The translations under genes were made by a program, and so were the position numbers. The notes under the pieces were generated by a model. The model was not told where the DNA came from. It searched no databases and saw only the letters and a program-made list of their open reading frames with translations. DNA of 64,000 nucleotides from Pseudomonas thivervalensis (lineage in GTDB: Bacteria; Pseudomonadota; Gammaproteobacteria; Pseudomonadales; Pseudomonadaceae), in assembly GCF_001269655.1 (NCBI RefSeq), contig NZ_LHVE01000009.1, forward strand, positions 496,001-560,000. The letters are read 5' to 3'. Shown piece after piece: positions 34,258-43,253 of this stretch (its first letter is position 1; each line of letters starts with the position of its first letter).

Positions 34258-37200
34258 GTGAGTCATTTACTGGATCAACTGCGGTTCTTCAACCGCAAGC
34301 AAGGCGAGTTTTCAGACGGCCACGGCGAGACCCGCAAGGAGTCCCGCGACTGGGAGAACGTCTACCGTTCGCGCTGGCAGTACGACAAGATCGTGCGTTC
34401 CACCCATGGGGTGAACTGCACCGGATCGTGCTCGTGGAAAATCTACGTCAAGAACGGCCTGATCACCTGGGAAACCCAGCAGACCGACTACCCGCGCACC
34501 CGCAACGATCTGCCCAACCACGAACCACGCGGCTGTCCTCGCGGTGCGAGCTACAGTTGGTACATCTACAGCGCCAACCGGCTCAAGTACCCGAAGATCC
34601 GCAAGCCATTGCTCAAGCTCTGGCGTGAAGCCCGGCAGACTCTGGCGCCTGTCGAGGCCTGGGCCAGCATTGTCGAGAACAAGGCCAAGGCCGACTCGTA
34701 CAAGAGCAAGCGCGGCATGGGTGGCTTCATCCGTTCCAACTGGGAAGAAGTCAACGAGATCATCGCCGCCGCCAACGTCTACACCATCAAGGAGCACGGC
34801 CCGGACCGGGTGGTGGGCTTCTCGCCGATCCCGGCGATGTCGATGGTCAGCTACGCCGCCGGCTCGCGCTACCTGTCGCTGATCGGTGGCGTGTGCCTGA
34901 GCTTCTACGACTGGTACTGCGACTTGCCGCCCGCCTCGCCGATGGTCTGGGGCGAGCAGACCGACGTGCCGGAATCGGCCGATTGGTACAACTCCAACTA
35001 CATCATTGCCTGGGGCTCCAACGTCCCGCAAACCCGTACTCCCGATGCGCACTTCTTCACCGAAGTGCGCTACAAGGGCACCAAGACCGTGGCGATCACC
35101 CCGGACTATTCGGAAGTCGCCAAGCTCACCGACCTGTGGCTCAACCCCAAGCAGGGCACCGACGCCGCGCTGGCCCAGGCCTTCAACCATGTGATCTTCA
35201 AAGAATTCCACCTGGACAAGCCGAGCGCCTATTTCACCGAATACGCCAAGCGCTACACCGACCTGCCGGTGCTGGTGATGCTCAAGCCGATGCTCGGCGC
35301 GGCACCGGGTGCGGGTTATCAGCCGGACCGTTTCCTGCGGGCCAGCGACCTGACCGACAACCTCGGCCAGGACAACAACCCGGAATGGAAAACCATCGCC
35401 CTGGATGCCGCCGGCGAACTGGTATCGCCCCAAGGCTCCATCGGCTATCGCTGGGGTGAGAAGGGCAAGTGGAACATCCTGCCCCGTGAAGGCGGCGAGG
35501 GGCGTGAGATCGACCTCAAGCTGAGCCTGATCGGCGGCGACGTCGCCGAGGTGGCGTTCCCGTACTTCGCCGGCGAAGCCCAGGAGTACTTCCAGCATGT
35601 GGCCGGTGATGCGGTGCAATTCCGCCGCGTGCCGGTGCACAGCGTGGTACTGGCCGATGGCAGCGTGGCGAAAGTCGCCACCGTGTTCGACCTGTCGGCG
35701 GCCAACCTGGCGATCGACCGTGGCCTGGGCGGCGCCAACGTTGCCAAGGACTATAACGACGCCTCGGTGCCCGGCACTCCGGCCTGGCAGGAGCAGATCA
35801 CGGGTGTGAGCCGCGAGAAGGCGATCCAGATCGCCCGCGAGTTCGCCGACAACGCCGACAAGACCCGTGGACGCTCGATGATCATCGTCGGTGCGGCGAT
35901 GAACCACTGGTACCACATGGACATGAACTACCGCGGGCTGATTAACATGCTCATGCTCTGCGGTTGCGTCGGCCAGACCGGCGGCGGCTGGGCCCACTAT
36001 GTCGGCCAGGAAAAACTCCGTCCGCAATGCGGCTGGCTGCCCCTGGCCTTCGGCCTGGACTGGAACCGTCCGCCACGGCAGATGAACGGCACCAGCTTCT
36101 TCTACGGCCACAGTTCGCAATGGCGCCACGAGAAGATGAGCATGCACGATGTGCTCTCGCCTTTGGCGGACAAGTCGCAGTTCCCCGAGCACGCCCTGGA
36201 CTACAACATCCGCGCCGAACGCGCCGGCTGGTTGCCCAGCGCGCCGCAACTCAACACCAACCCGCTGAATATCTGCCGTGACGCCGCGGCGGCGGGTCTT
36301 GATCCGAAAGACTACGTGGTCAAGTCGCTGCAGGACGGTTCCCTGCGTTTTGCCTGCGAGCAACCGGACAGCCCCGTGAACTTCCCGCGCAACATGTTCA
36401 TCTGGCGTTCCAACTTGCTCGGGTCTTCGGGCAAGGGCCACGAGTACATGCTCAAGTACCTGCTCGGTACCAAGAACGGTGTGATGAACGAAGACATCGG
36501 CCATAGCACCGAGTGCAAGCCCACCGAAGCCGAATGGGTCGACGAGGGCGCCATTGGCAAGCTCGACCTGGTGACCACCCTGGACTTCCGCATGTCCTCG
36601 ACCTGCGTGTACTCCGACATCGTCTTGCCGACCGCCACCTGGTACGAAAAAGACGACATGAACACCTCGGACATGCACCCGTTCATTCACCCGCTGTCCG
36701 CTGCCATCGATCCGGCTTGGGAGTCGCGTTCGGACTGGGAGATCTACAAAGGGATCGCCAAGGCGTTTTCCGCCATGTCGGTCGGTCACCTGGGCGTGGA
36801 AAAAGACCTGGTCACTGTACCGTTGATGCACGACAGCGTCGGCGAACTGGCCCAGCCGTTTGGCGGCACTGACTGGAAGAGCGCCGGCGTGGCGCCGCAA
36901 CCGGGCAAGAACGCGCCAAACCTGCAAATAGTCGAGCGTGACTACCCGAACATCTACAAGCAGTTCACCTCCCTGGGCCCGATGCTGGAAAAACTCGGCA
37001 ACGGTGGCAAGGGCATCAACTGGAACACCGACACCGAGGTGAAATTCCTCGGTGAGCTGAACCACAAGGAAGTCGACGCGGGCATCAGCCAAGGCCGGCC
37101 AAAAATCGACAGCGCCATCGACGCTGCCGAAGTGATCCTGTCCCTGGCCCCGGAAACCAACGGTCACGTTGCGGTGAAAGCCTGGGCGGCGCTGTCGGAG

Positions 37201-38031
37201 TTCACCGGCATCGACCACAGCCACCTGGCCGTTTCGAAGGAGCACGAGGCGATTCGCTTCCGTGACATCCAGGCCCAGCCACGCAAGATCATTTCCAGCC
37301 CGACCTGGTCCGGCCTGGAAGACGACCATGTGAGCTACAACGCCGGCTACACCAACGTCCATGAGTCGATCCCATGGCGCACCATCACCGGCCGCCAGCA
37401 GTTTTACCAGGATCACCCATGGATGCAGGCGTTCGGCGAGCAACTGATGAGCTATCGGCCGCCGGTCAACACCCGCACCATCGAAGGCGTGAAGGGCAAG
37501 CGCAGCAATGGCGAGACCGAGATCGTCCTGAACTGGATCACCCCGCACCAGAAATGGGGCATTCACAGCACCTACAGCGACAACCTGCTGATGCTCACCT
37601 TGAGCCGTGGCGGACCGATTGTCTGGCTCTCGGAAATCGACGCCAAGCGCGCCGGGATCGAGGACAACGATTGGATCGAATGCTTCAACGCCAACGGCGC
37701 CCTGACCGCCCGGGCGGTGGTCAGCCAACGGGTCAAGGAAGGCATGGTGATGATGTACCACGCCCAGGAGCGGATCGTGAACGTACCGGGGTCGGAAACC
37801 ACCAAGACCCGTGGCGGCCACCACAACTCGGTGACCCGCGTGGTGCTCAAGCCCACCCACATGATTGGCGGCTACGCCCAACAGGCCTACGGCTTCAACT
37901 ATTACGGCACGGTCGGTTGCAACCGCGACGAATTCGTCGTGGTGCGCAAGATGGTCAAGGTCGATTGGCTCGACGGTTCCAGTGGCGATGATTTGCCGCG
38001 TCCACTGCCGACTGATATCGAGGAGAACTGA
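34258..38031 (+). CDS. narG: Respiratory nitrate reductase alpha subunit NarG
   Basis: The molybdenum bis-MGD catalytic subunit of membrane-bound nitrate reductase, facing the cytoplasm. It has 1257 residues, as usual (about 1247-1260), from a GTG start behind GAGAGGAAGACACT. Iron-sulfur cluster FS0 ligands appear in STHGVNCTGSCSW (His and two Cys) and RGCPRG. The active-site region is TDVPESADWYNSNYIIAWGS and NVPQTRTPDAHFFTE. No frameshift or missing key residue was found. It is followed one base later by narH. Confidence 0.97.
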   Translation: MSHLLDQLRFFNRKQGEFSDGHGETRKESRDWENVYRSRWQYDKIVRSTHGVNCTGSCSWKIYVKNGLITWETQQTDYPRTRNDLPNHEPRGCPRGASYSWYIYSANRLKYPKIRKPLLKLWREARQTLAPVEAWASIVENKAKADSYKSKRGMGGFIRSNWEEVNEIIAAANVYTIKEHGPDRVVGFSPIPAMSMVSYAAGSRYLSLIGGVCLSFYDWYCDLPPASPMVWGEQTDVPESADWYNSNYIIAWGSNVPQTRTPDAHFFTEVRYKGTKTVAITPDYSEVAKLTDLWLNPKQGTDAALAQAFNHVIFKEFHLDKPSAYFTEYAKRYTDLPVLVMLKPMLGAAPGAGYQPDRFLRASDLTDNLGQDNNPEWKTIALDAAGELVSPQGSIGYRWGEKGKWNILPREGGEGREIDLKLSLIGGDVAEVAFPYFAGEAQEYFQHVAGDAVQFRRVPVHSVVLADGSVAKVATVFDLSAANLAIDRGLGGANVAKDYNDASVPGTPAWQEQITGVSREKAIQIAREFADNADKTRGRSMIIVGAAMNHWYHMDMNYRGLINMLMLCGCVGQTGGGWAHYVGQEKLRPQCGWLPLAFGLDWNRPPRQMNGTSFFYGHSSQWRHEKMSMHDVLSPLADKSQFPEHALDYNIRAERAGWLPSAPQLNTNPLNICRDAAAAGLDPKDYVVKSLQDGSLRFACEQPDSPVNFPRNMFIWRSNLLGSSGKGHEYMLKYLLGTKNGVMNEDIGHSTECKPTEAEWVDEGAIGKLDLVTTLDFRMSSTCVYSDIVLPTATWYEKDDMNTSDMHPFIHPLSAAIDPAWESRSDWEIYKGIAKAFSAMSVGHLGVEKDLVTVPLMHDSVGELAQPFGGTDWKSAGVAPQPGKNAPNLQIVERDYPNIYKQFTSLGPMLEKLGNGGKGINWNTDTEVKFLGELNHKEVDAGISQGRPKIDSAIDAAEVILSLAPETNGHVAVKAWAALSEFTGIDHSHLAVSKEHEAIRFRDIQAQPRKIISSPTWSGLEDDHVSYNAGYTNVHESIPWRTITGRQQFYQDHPWMQAFGEQLMSYRPPVNTRTIEGVKGKRSNGETEIVLNWITPHQKWGIHSTYSDNLLMLTLSRGGPIVWLSEIDAKRAGIEDNDWIECFNANGALTARAVVSQRVKEGMVMMYHAQERIVNVPGSETTKTRGGHHNSVTRVVLKPTHMIGGYAQQAYGFNYYGTVGCNRDEFVVVRKMVKVDWLDGSSGDDLPRPLPTDIEEN

Positions 38032-38032
38032 G

Positions 38033-39571
38033 ATGAAGATTCGCTCACAAATCGGCATGGTCCTGAACCTGGACAAATGCATCGGCTGCCACACCTGCTC
38101 GATTACCTGCAAGAACGTCTGGACCAGCCGTGAAGGCATGGAATACGCCTGGTTCAACAACGTCGAATCCAAGCCGGGCATCGGCTATCCCAAGGAGTGG
38201 GAAAACCAGGACAAGTGGAAGGGCGGCTGGGTCCGCAACGCCGACGGCTCGATCAACCCGCGCATCGGCGGCAAGTTCCGCGTGCTGGCGAACATCTTCG
38301 CCAACCCGGACCTGCCGAGCCTGGACGATTACTACGAACCGTTCGACTTCGACTACCAGCACCTGCACACCGCGCCGCTGGGCGAGCACCAGCCTACCGC
38401 GCGACCACGTTCGCTGGTGTCCGGCAAGCGCATGGAGAAGATCGAGTGGGGCCCGAACTGGGAGGAAATCCTCGGCACTGAATTCGCCAAGCGGCGCAAG
38501 GACAAGAACTTCGACAAGATCCAGGCGGACATCTACGGCGAGTACGAAAACACCTTCATGATGTACCTGCCGCGCCTGTGCGAGCACTGCCTGAACCCGG
38601 CGTGCGCGGCGTCCTGCCCGAGCGGTGCGATCTACAAGCGCGAGGAGGACGGCATCGTCCTGATCGACCAGGAAAAATGCCGCGGCTGGCGCATGTGCAT
38701 CAGCGGCTGCCCGTACAAGAAGATCTACTTCAACTGGAAGAGCGGCAAGTCGGAAAAATGCATCTTCTGCTACCCGCGCATCGAAGCCGGGATGCCGACC
38801 GTCTGCGCCGAAACCTGCGTTGGCCGCATCCGTTACCTCGGTGTGCTGCTGTACGACGCCGACCGCATCAGCGAAGTGGCGAGCACGGCCAACGAGCAGG
38901 ACCTGTACGAGAAGCAACTGGAGATCTTCCTCGACCCGAATGACCCGGCGGTGATTCGCCAGGCCTTGGCCGATGGCGTGCCGCAGTCGGTAATCGATTC
39001 GGCGCAACGTTCGCCGGTCTACAAAATGGCCGTGGACTGGAAGCTCGCCCTGCCGCTGCACCCGGAATACCGCACCTTGCCGATGGTCTGGTACGTGCCG
39101 CCCCTGTCGCCGATCCAGAACGCTGCGGCCGCCGGCACCGTCGGCATGAACGGAGTGATCCCGGATGTCGACAGCCTGCGCATTCCGCTGCGTTACCTGG
39201 CCAACATGCTGACCGCCGGCGATGAAAAGCCGGTCAAGCATGCCCTCAAGCGCCTGCTGGCGATGCGCGCCTACAAGCGTGCCGAGCAGGTCGACGGCGT
39301 GCAGGACCTGCAAGTGCTGGCCGACGTCGGCTTGAGCGTGAACCAGGTGGAAGAGATGTACCGCTACCTGGCCATCGCCAACTACGAAGACCGTTTCGTG
39401 GTACCGAGCGCCCACCGCGAAGACGCCATGAGCGACGCGTTCGCCGAGCGCTCCGGTTGTGGCTTCAGCTTTGGCAGCGGTTGCAGCGGCAGCTCCGACA
39501 CCAACATGTTCGGCGGCAAGAAGGCCAACCGTCGCGATGTGATCAAAACCGTGCAGTTGTGGGAGGAATGA
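38033..39571 (+). CDS. narH: Respiratory nitrate reductase beta subunit NarH
   Basis: The 512-residue electron-transfer subunit with four iron-sulfur clusters. Ligand sets visible are CIGCHTCSITCK, CEHCLNPACAASCPSG, CRGWRMCISGCPYKK (tryptophan in place of one cysteine, giving the 3Fe-4S cluster) and CIFCYPRIEAGMPTVCAETC. A Cys/Gly/Ser-rich stretch lies near the C-terminus (CGFSFGSGCSGSSD). The start MKIRSQIGMVLNLDKC is the family start; AGGAGAACTGAG precedes it. Confidence 0.97.
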   Translation: MKIRSQIGMVLNLDKCIGCHTCSITCKNVWTSREGMEYAWFNNVESKPGIGYPKEWENQDKWKGGWVRNADGSINPRIGGKFRVLANIFANPDLPSLDDYYEPFDFDYQHLHTAPLGEHQPTARPRSLVSGKRMEKIEWGPNWEEILGTEFAKRRKDKNFDKIQADIYGEYENTFMMYLPRLCEHCLNPACAASCPSGAIYKREEDGIVLIDQEKCRGWRMCISGCPYKKIYFNWKSGKSEKCIFCYPRIEAGMPTVCAETCVGRIRYLGVLLYDADRISEVASTANEQDLYEKQLEIFLDPNDPAVIRQALADGVPQSVIDSAQRSPVYKMAVDWKLALPLHPEYRTLPMVWYVPPLSPIQNAAAAGTVGMNGVIPDVDSLRIPLRYLANMLTAGDEKPVKHALKRLLAMRAYKRAEQVDGVQDLQVLADVGLSVNQVEEMYRYLAIANYEDRFVVPSAHREDAMSDAFAERSGCGFSFGSGCSGSSDTNMFGGKKANRRDVIKTVQLWEE

Positions 39572-40329
39572 GCATGCGCATTCTCAAGGTGATTTCGTTG
39601 CTGCTCGACTACCCGACCGAGACCCTGGTGGCCGGTCGCGACGAGCTGGAGCAGGCGATTGTGCAGGCGCGGGAAATCAGTCCCGCCCAGCGCGCCGGGT
39701 TGTTCGAGTTGCTGGAGCTGATCTGCAGTCAGGACCTGATGGACGGCCAGGAGCACTACGGTGCGCTGTTCGGCCGGGGTCGTTCGCTGTCGTTGCTGCT
39801 GTTCGAACACGTCCATGGCGAGTCCCGCGACCGGGGCCAGGCCATGGTCGACATGATGGCCCAGTACGAAGACGCCGGGTTCGCCATCGGCGTCAAGGAG
39901 CTGCCCGACTACATCCCGCTGTACCTGGAGTTTCTCTCCACCCGCGAAGACCTCGAGGCCCGCGAGGGCCTGGCCGATGTCGCGCACCTGCTGGCCTTGC
40001 TGGCGGCGCGCCTGGAAGAGCGTGAAAGCGCCTACGCCAGTTGCTTTCGGGCTTTGCTGCAGATATCCGGCGCCGAACCCCAGGGCGCGGTCGCCGAACT
40101 GCTCGAGCAGGTGAAGGCCGAGCCACGGGACGACTCCCTCGAAGCCCTGGACCGGGTCTGGGAAGAAGAAGCGGTGGATTTCATGAAGGCCGAGCAGCAG
40201 GACCGTTGCAGCTCGATGCCGAGCGCGCCGGGCAAGTCGCGGGACGAAAGTGCGGTGCCGCTGCACTGGGTGGATTTTCAGCATGAAGGCCGGGCCGCAG
40301 CGCCCGCCGGGGAGGTGGGCAATGTCTAA
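39568..40329 (+). CDS. narJ: Nitrate reductase assembly chaperone NarJ
   Basis: A cytoplasmic redox enzyme maturation chaperone that binds apo-NarG and helps cofactor insertion; it is not in the final enzyme. The 253-residue protein starts MSMRILKVISLLLDYPTE, with the family features LFEHVHGESRDRGQAMVDM and ELPDYIPLYLEFLS. Residues from about 190 are a polar low-complexity tail. The start at 39568 overlaps the narH stop; a second ATG at 39574 is possible. Its end overlaps narI by 8 bases. Confidence 0.95.
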   Translation: MSMRILKVISLLLDYPTETLVAGRDELEQAIVQAREISPAQRAGLFELLELICSQDLMDGQEHYGALFGRGRSLSLLLFEHVHGESRDRGQAMVDMMAQYEDAGFAIGVKELPDYIPLYLEFLSTREDLEAREGLADVAHLLALLAARLEERESAYASCFRALLQISGAEPQGAVAELLEQVKAEPRDDSLEALDRVWEEEAVDFMKAEQQDRCSSMPSAPGKSRDESAVPLHWVDFQHEGRAAAPAGEVGNV

Positions 40330-41002
40330 ATGGGATCTGTTGTTGTTCGGGGTCTACCCCTATGTCGCCCTGGCGATTTGCCTGATCGGTAGCTGGGCGC
40401 GGTTCGACCTGTCCCAGTACACCTGGAAGGCCGGTTCGAGCCAGATGCTGAACAAGCGCGGCATGCGCGTGGCCAGCAACCTGTTTCACATCGGCGTGCT
40501 GTTCGTGCTGGCCGGACACTTCGTCGGCCTGCTGACGCCTTCGGCGGTTTATCACCACTTCCTCAGCACCGAGAACAAGCAGTTGCTGGCGATGGTTTCC
40601 GGTGGCTTCTTCGGTGTGCTCGGCCTGATCGGTTTGCTGATGCTGCTCAACCGGCGCCTGACCGACCCACGGGTTCGTGCCACGTCCAATGCGTCGGACA
40701 TCCTGGTGCTGGTGGTGTTGCTGGTGCAGTTGGTGTTGGGGCTGATGACCATCGTGGCGTCCACCGCCCATATGGACGGCTCGGTGATGGTGATGCTGGC
40801 CGACTGGGCCCAGAACACCGTGCTGTTGCGGCCGGTTGAAGCCGCGACCTCGATAGCGCCAGTGGGCCTGGTCTACAAGCTCCACGTCGTGCTGGGCCTG
40901 ACCCTGTTCGTGTTGTTCCCGTTCACCCGTCTGGTCCACATCGTCAGTGCGCCGGTCTGGTACCTGGGGCGTCGTTATCAAATCGTTCGGCAGAAGTTCT
41001 GA
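40322..41002 (+). CDS. narI: Respiratory nitrate reductase gamma subunit NarI
   Basis: The membrane b-type dihaem cytochrome that oxidises quinol and anchors NarGH. It has 226 residues with five spans, starting MSKWDLLLFGVYPYVALAIC. Haem-ligand histidines are visible in ASNLFHIGVLFVLAGHFVGL and in YKLHVVLGLTLFVLFPFTRL followed by VHIV. The ATG lies inside the end of narJ. The C-terminus RRYQIVRQKF is family-like. Confidence 0.97.
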   Translation: MSKWDLLLFGVYPYVALAICLIGSWARFDLSQYTWKAGSSQMLNKRGMRVASNLFHIGVLFVLAGHFVGLLTPSAVYHHFLSTENKQLLAMVSGGFFGVLGLIGLLMLLNRRLTDPRVRATSNASDILVLVVLLVQLVLGLMTIVASTAHMDGSVMVMLADWAQNTVLLRPVEAATSIAPVGLVYKLHVVLGLTLFVLFPFTRLVHIVSAPVWYLGRRYQIVRQKF

Positions 41003-41012
41003 GGAGAAAATC

Positions 41013-41966
41013 ATGGCGAGTGGATGCGGATGTGGCGGTGGTGGCGGGGGCGGTGGTTGCGGTTCTTCGGCGAAAGCCGGGCCGGTAATCGATGTTGAAC
41101 CGGTGGGGGCGGTGACCTTCGAGCCCGCCCAGGCCGAGCCCGTGGTGAGCGAAGAAGCCCCTCAATTGATTGCAAGCAGCGAGCAGGAGTGGCCGATCAT
41201 CAGCGTCAACGGGGTGTCGATCACCCCGCAGGCGATGGCCCAGGAGTTGCAATACCACCCGGCGGAAAGCCGCGAGGAGGCGGTCTACGAGGCCGCTCGG
41301 GCCCTGGTGATTCGCGAATTGCTTCAGCAGCGTATCGCCGAGCTCGGCCTGGCGTTGCAGGTCGGTGCCGGTGAAAACGAAGAGGAAGCGGCGACGAGGC
41401 TGTTGCTCGAACGCGAGGTGCAGGTGCCGCAGTGCGACGAGGTCACCTGCCTGCGGTATTACGAAAGCAACCGCGCGCGTTTCCACAGTGCGCCGTTGCT
41501 GGCGGTGCGGCACATCCTGCTTGAATGCGCGCCGGACGATGCCGAGGCGCGCAGCCTGGCCCATGTCCAGGCCGAGTTGCTGCTGGAGCGGCTGGACCAG
41601 TTCCCGGGCAGTTTCGCCGAGCTGGCGCTGAAGTATTCGGCGTGTCCGTCCAAGGAGCAGGGCGGTTCGCTGGGGCAGATCAGCAAGGGCCAGACCGTGC
41701 CGGAGCTGGAGCGCCAGTTGTTCACCCTGCCGGCGGGCCTGGCGAGCAAGCCGCTGGAAAGTCGCTATGGCTGGCACGTGATCAGCATCGACCAGCGCAT
41801 CGATGGCCAGCCATTGCCGTATGAGGCCGTGGCGACGGCGATTCGTACCCAGTTGCAGCAGGGCGTTTGGCAAAAGGCGCTGGTGCAATACCTGCAAACC
41901 CTGATCGGTACAGCGGATATTCGCGGCATTCACCTTCAGGGCGCCGACTCGCCGCTGGTGCAGTGA
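41013..41966 (+). CDS. PpiC-type peptidyl-prolyl isomerase of the nar operon
   Basis: A 317-residue parvulin-type isomerase. Residues about 1-20 are an unusual Cys/Gly head ([19 protein letters not shown]). An N-terminal SurA/NifM-like helical domain follows at about 55-170. The rotamase domain at about 172-270 shows [40 protein letters not shown] and [20 protein letters not shown]. There is no signal peptide, so it is cytoplasmic. An equivalent gene lies between narI and moaA1 in P. aeruginosa, so it probably helps folding or assembly of the nitrate reductase; that role is inference. It lies 10 bases after narI. Confidence 0.9.
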   Translation: MASGCGCGGGGGGGGCGSSAKAGPVIDVEPVGAVTFEPAQAEPVVSEEAPQLIASSEQEWPIISVNGVSITPQAMAQELQYHPAESREEAVYEAARALVIRELLQQRIAELGLALQVGAGENEEEAATRLLLEREVQVPQCDEVTCLRYYESNRARFHSAPLLAVRHILLECAPDDAEARSLAHVQAELLLERLDQFPGSFAELALKYSACPSKEQGGSLGQISKGQTVPELERQLFTLPAGLASKPLESRYGWHVISIDQRIDGQPLPYEAVATAIRTQLQQGVWQKALVQYLQTLIGTADIRGIHLQGADSPLVQ

Positions 41967-41991
41967 GCACGGGCTCAATCGGGAGATCTTC

Positions 41992-42984
41992 ATGAGCGCG
42001 GTGTTGCAGGACGGATTTGGGCGCCAGATCGATTATTTGCGGATGTCGGTGACCGATCGTTGTGATTTTCGCTGTGTGTATTGCATGGCGAAAAACATGA
42101 CCTTCCTGCCGCGTCAGCAAGTGTTGACCCTGGAAGAGTTGCAGCGCCTGGCGCGGCTGTTCGTCGGGCTGGGGGTGAAGAAGATTCGCCTGACCGGTGG
42201 CGAGCCGCTGATCCGTCCGGGCATCGTCGGGCTGTGTCGCGACATCGCCGCATTGCCCGGCCTGCGGGAGCTGGTGATGACCAGCAATGGCTCGCAGCTG
42301 GGGCGATTGGCCCAGCCGCTGGTCGAGGCCGGGGTCAAGCGCATGAACATCAGCCTCGACAGCCTGGACGGCGAGCGTTTTCGGGCCATCACCCGTAACG
42401 GTGATCTGGATCGGGTGCTGGCCGGTATCGACGCGGCGAAGGTCGCCGGGTTCGAGCGGATCAAGCTCAACTGCGTGGTGATGAAGGGGCGCAACTTCGA
42501 TGAAGTCCCGGCGTTGGTGCAATACGCCATCGATCAACGCCTCGACATCAGCTTCATCGAAGAAATGCCCTTGGGTGAGGTGGGGCGTTCCCGGGGCGAG
42601 TCGTTCTGTTCCAGCGATGAGGTGCGGGCCGAGATCGCCCGTCATCATCGCCTGCTAGACAGCGCCGAGAGCAGCGGTGGGCCGGCGCGTTATGTGCGCC
42701 TGGCGCATCATCCGGACACTCGAATCGGTTTCATCTCGCCCAACACCCACAACTTCTGCGCCAGTTGCAACCGCGTGCGCATGACCGTCGAAGGACGCTT
42801 GCTGCTGTGCCTCGGGCAAGAAGACTCCCTCGACCTGCGCGGCTTGCTGCGGCGTTATCCGCTGGACGACCAACCGGTGATCCAGGCGGTGCAACAGGCG
42901 CTGCGCGGCAAGCCACTGCGCCATGACTTCAACCCGGGTGGGGAAGTGCAGATCGTGCGGTTCATGAACATGAGTGGCGGTTAG
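41992..42984 (+). CDS. moaA: GTP 3',8-cyclase MoaA (nar-linked copy)
   Basis: First enzyme of molybdopterin synthesis, a radical SAM cyclase acting on GTP. The 330-residue protein has the N-terminal cluster motif CDFRCVYC, the second cluster [18 protein letters not shown] and the catalytic C-terminal Gly-Gly (MNMSGG). It is the last gene of narK1K2GHJI-ppiC-moaA, so cofactor supply rises with demand. The other moa genes are not in this window. Confidence 0.95.
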   Translation: MSAVLQDGFGRQIDYLRMSVTDRCDFRCVYCMAKNMTFLPRQQVLTLEELQRLARLFVGLGVKKIRLTGGEPLIRPGIVGLCRDIAALPGLRELVMTSNGSQLGRLAQPLVEAGVKRMNISLDSLDGERFRAITRNGDLDRVLAGIDAAKVAGFERIKLNCVVMKGRNFDEVPALVQYAIDQRLDISFIEEMPLGEVGRSRGESFCSSDEVRAEIARHHRLLDSAESSGGPARYVRLAHHPDTRIGFISPNTHNFCASCNRVRMTVEGRLLLCLGQEDSLDLRGLLRRYPLDDQPVIQAVQQALRGKPLRHDFNPGGEVQIVRFMNMSGG

Positions 42985-43004
42985 ATACGCTGCACTCCGG
43001 CTCG

Positions 43005-43093
43005 TGTGGCGAGGGAGCTTGCTCCCGCTGGGCTGCGCAGCAGACCCAACGCACTCTGACCCGGCGTCATCGCGAGCAAGCTCGCTCCCACAA
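43005..43093. repeat. Hybrid REP element
   Basis: The left arm is of the first class (TGTGGCGAGGGAGCTTGCTC) and the right arm of the second class (CGCGAGCAAGCTCGCTCCCA), so the arms pair only partly. It lies between moaA and the nrdD promoter. Confidence 0.8.
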
Positions 43094-43153
43094 GGGATCT
43101 GCGGCGCTTGAAAAAATGACTTTTCGAGCCTGAATGCGGGTCGCTGCCGATTC

Positions 43154-43167
43154 TTGATGTCGATCAA
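43154..43167. promoter_or_regulatory. Perfect ANR/DNR box upstream of nrdD
   Basis: TTGAT-GTCG-ATCAA is a perfect ANR/FNR palindrome centred 93 bases upstream of the nrdD ATG. A TACCCT hexamer at 43190-43195 sits about 32 bases downstream of its centre, matching a class II activated promoter with a start near 43202. Confidence 0.87.
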
Positions 43168-43253
43168 TTGCAACCCTGTCTTTTGCCCGTACCCTCCACT
43201 GCATATTGTATTTAAAGATCTCTTGAAGCCTATATGTAGTGTCTGGAGCGAAA

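Noticed and set aside
34312..38181. Very long reverse-strand open frame (1289 codons) opposite narG
   Set aside because: Composition is His/Val/Gly/Asp-rich as expected of antisense frames of GC-rich genes; no domain seen, and narG is certain.
43239..43253. Earlier ATG for nrdD at 43239 adding five residues
   Set aside because: GGAGCGAAA lies right before the ATG at 43254 and within the extension, so the later start is preferred.
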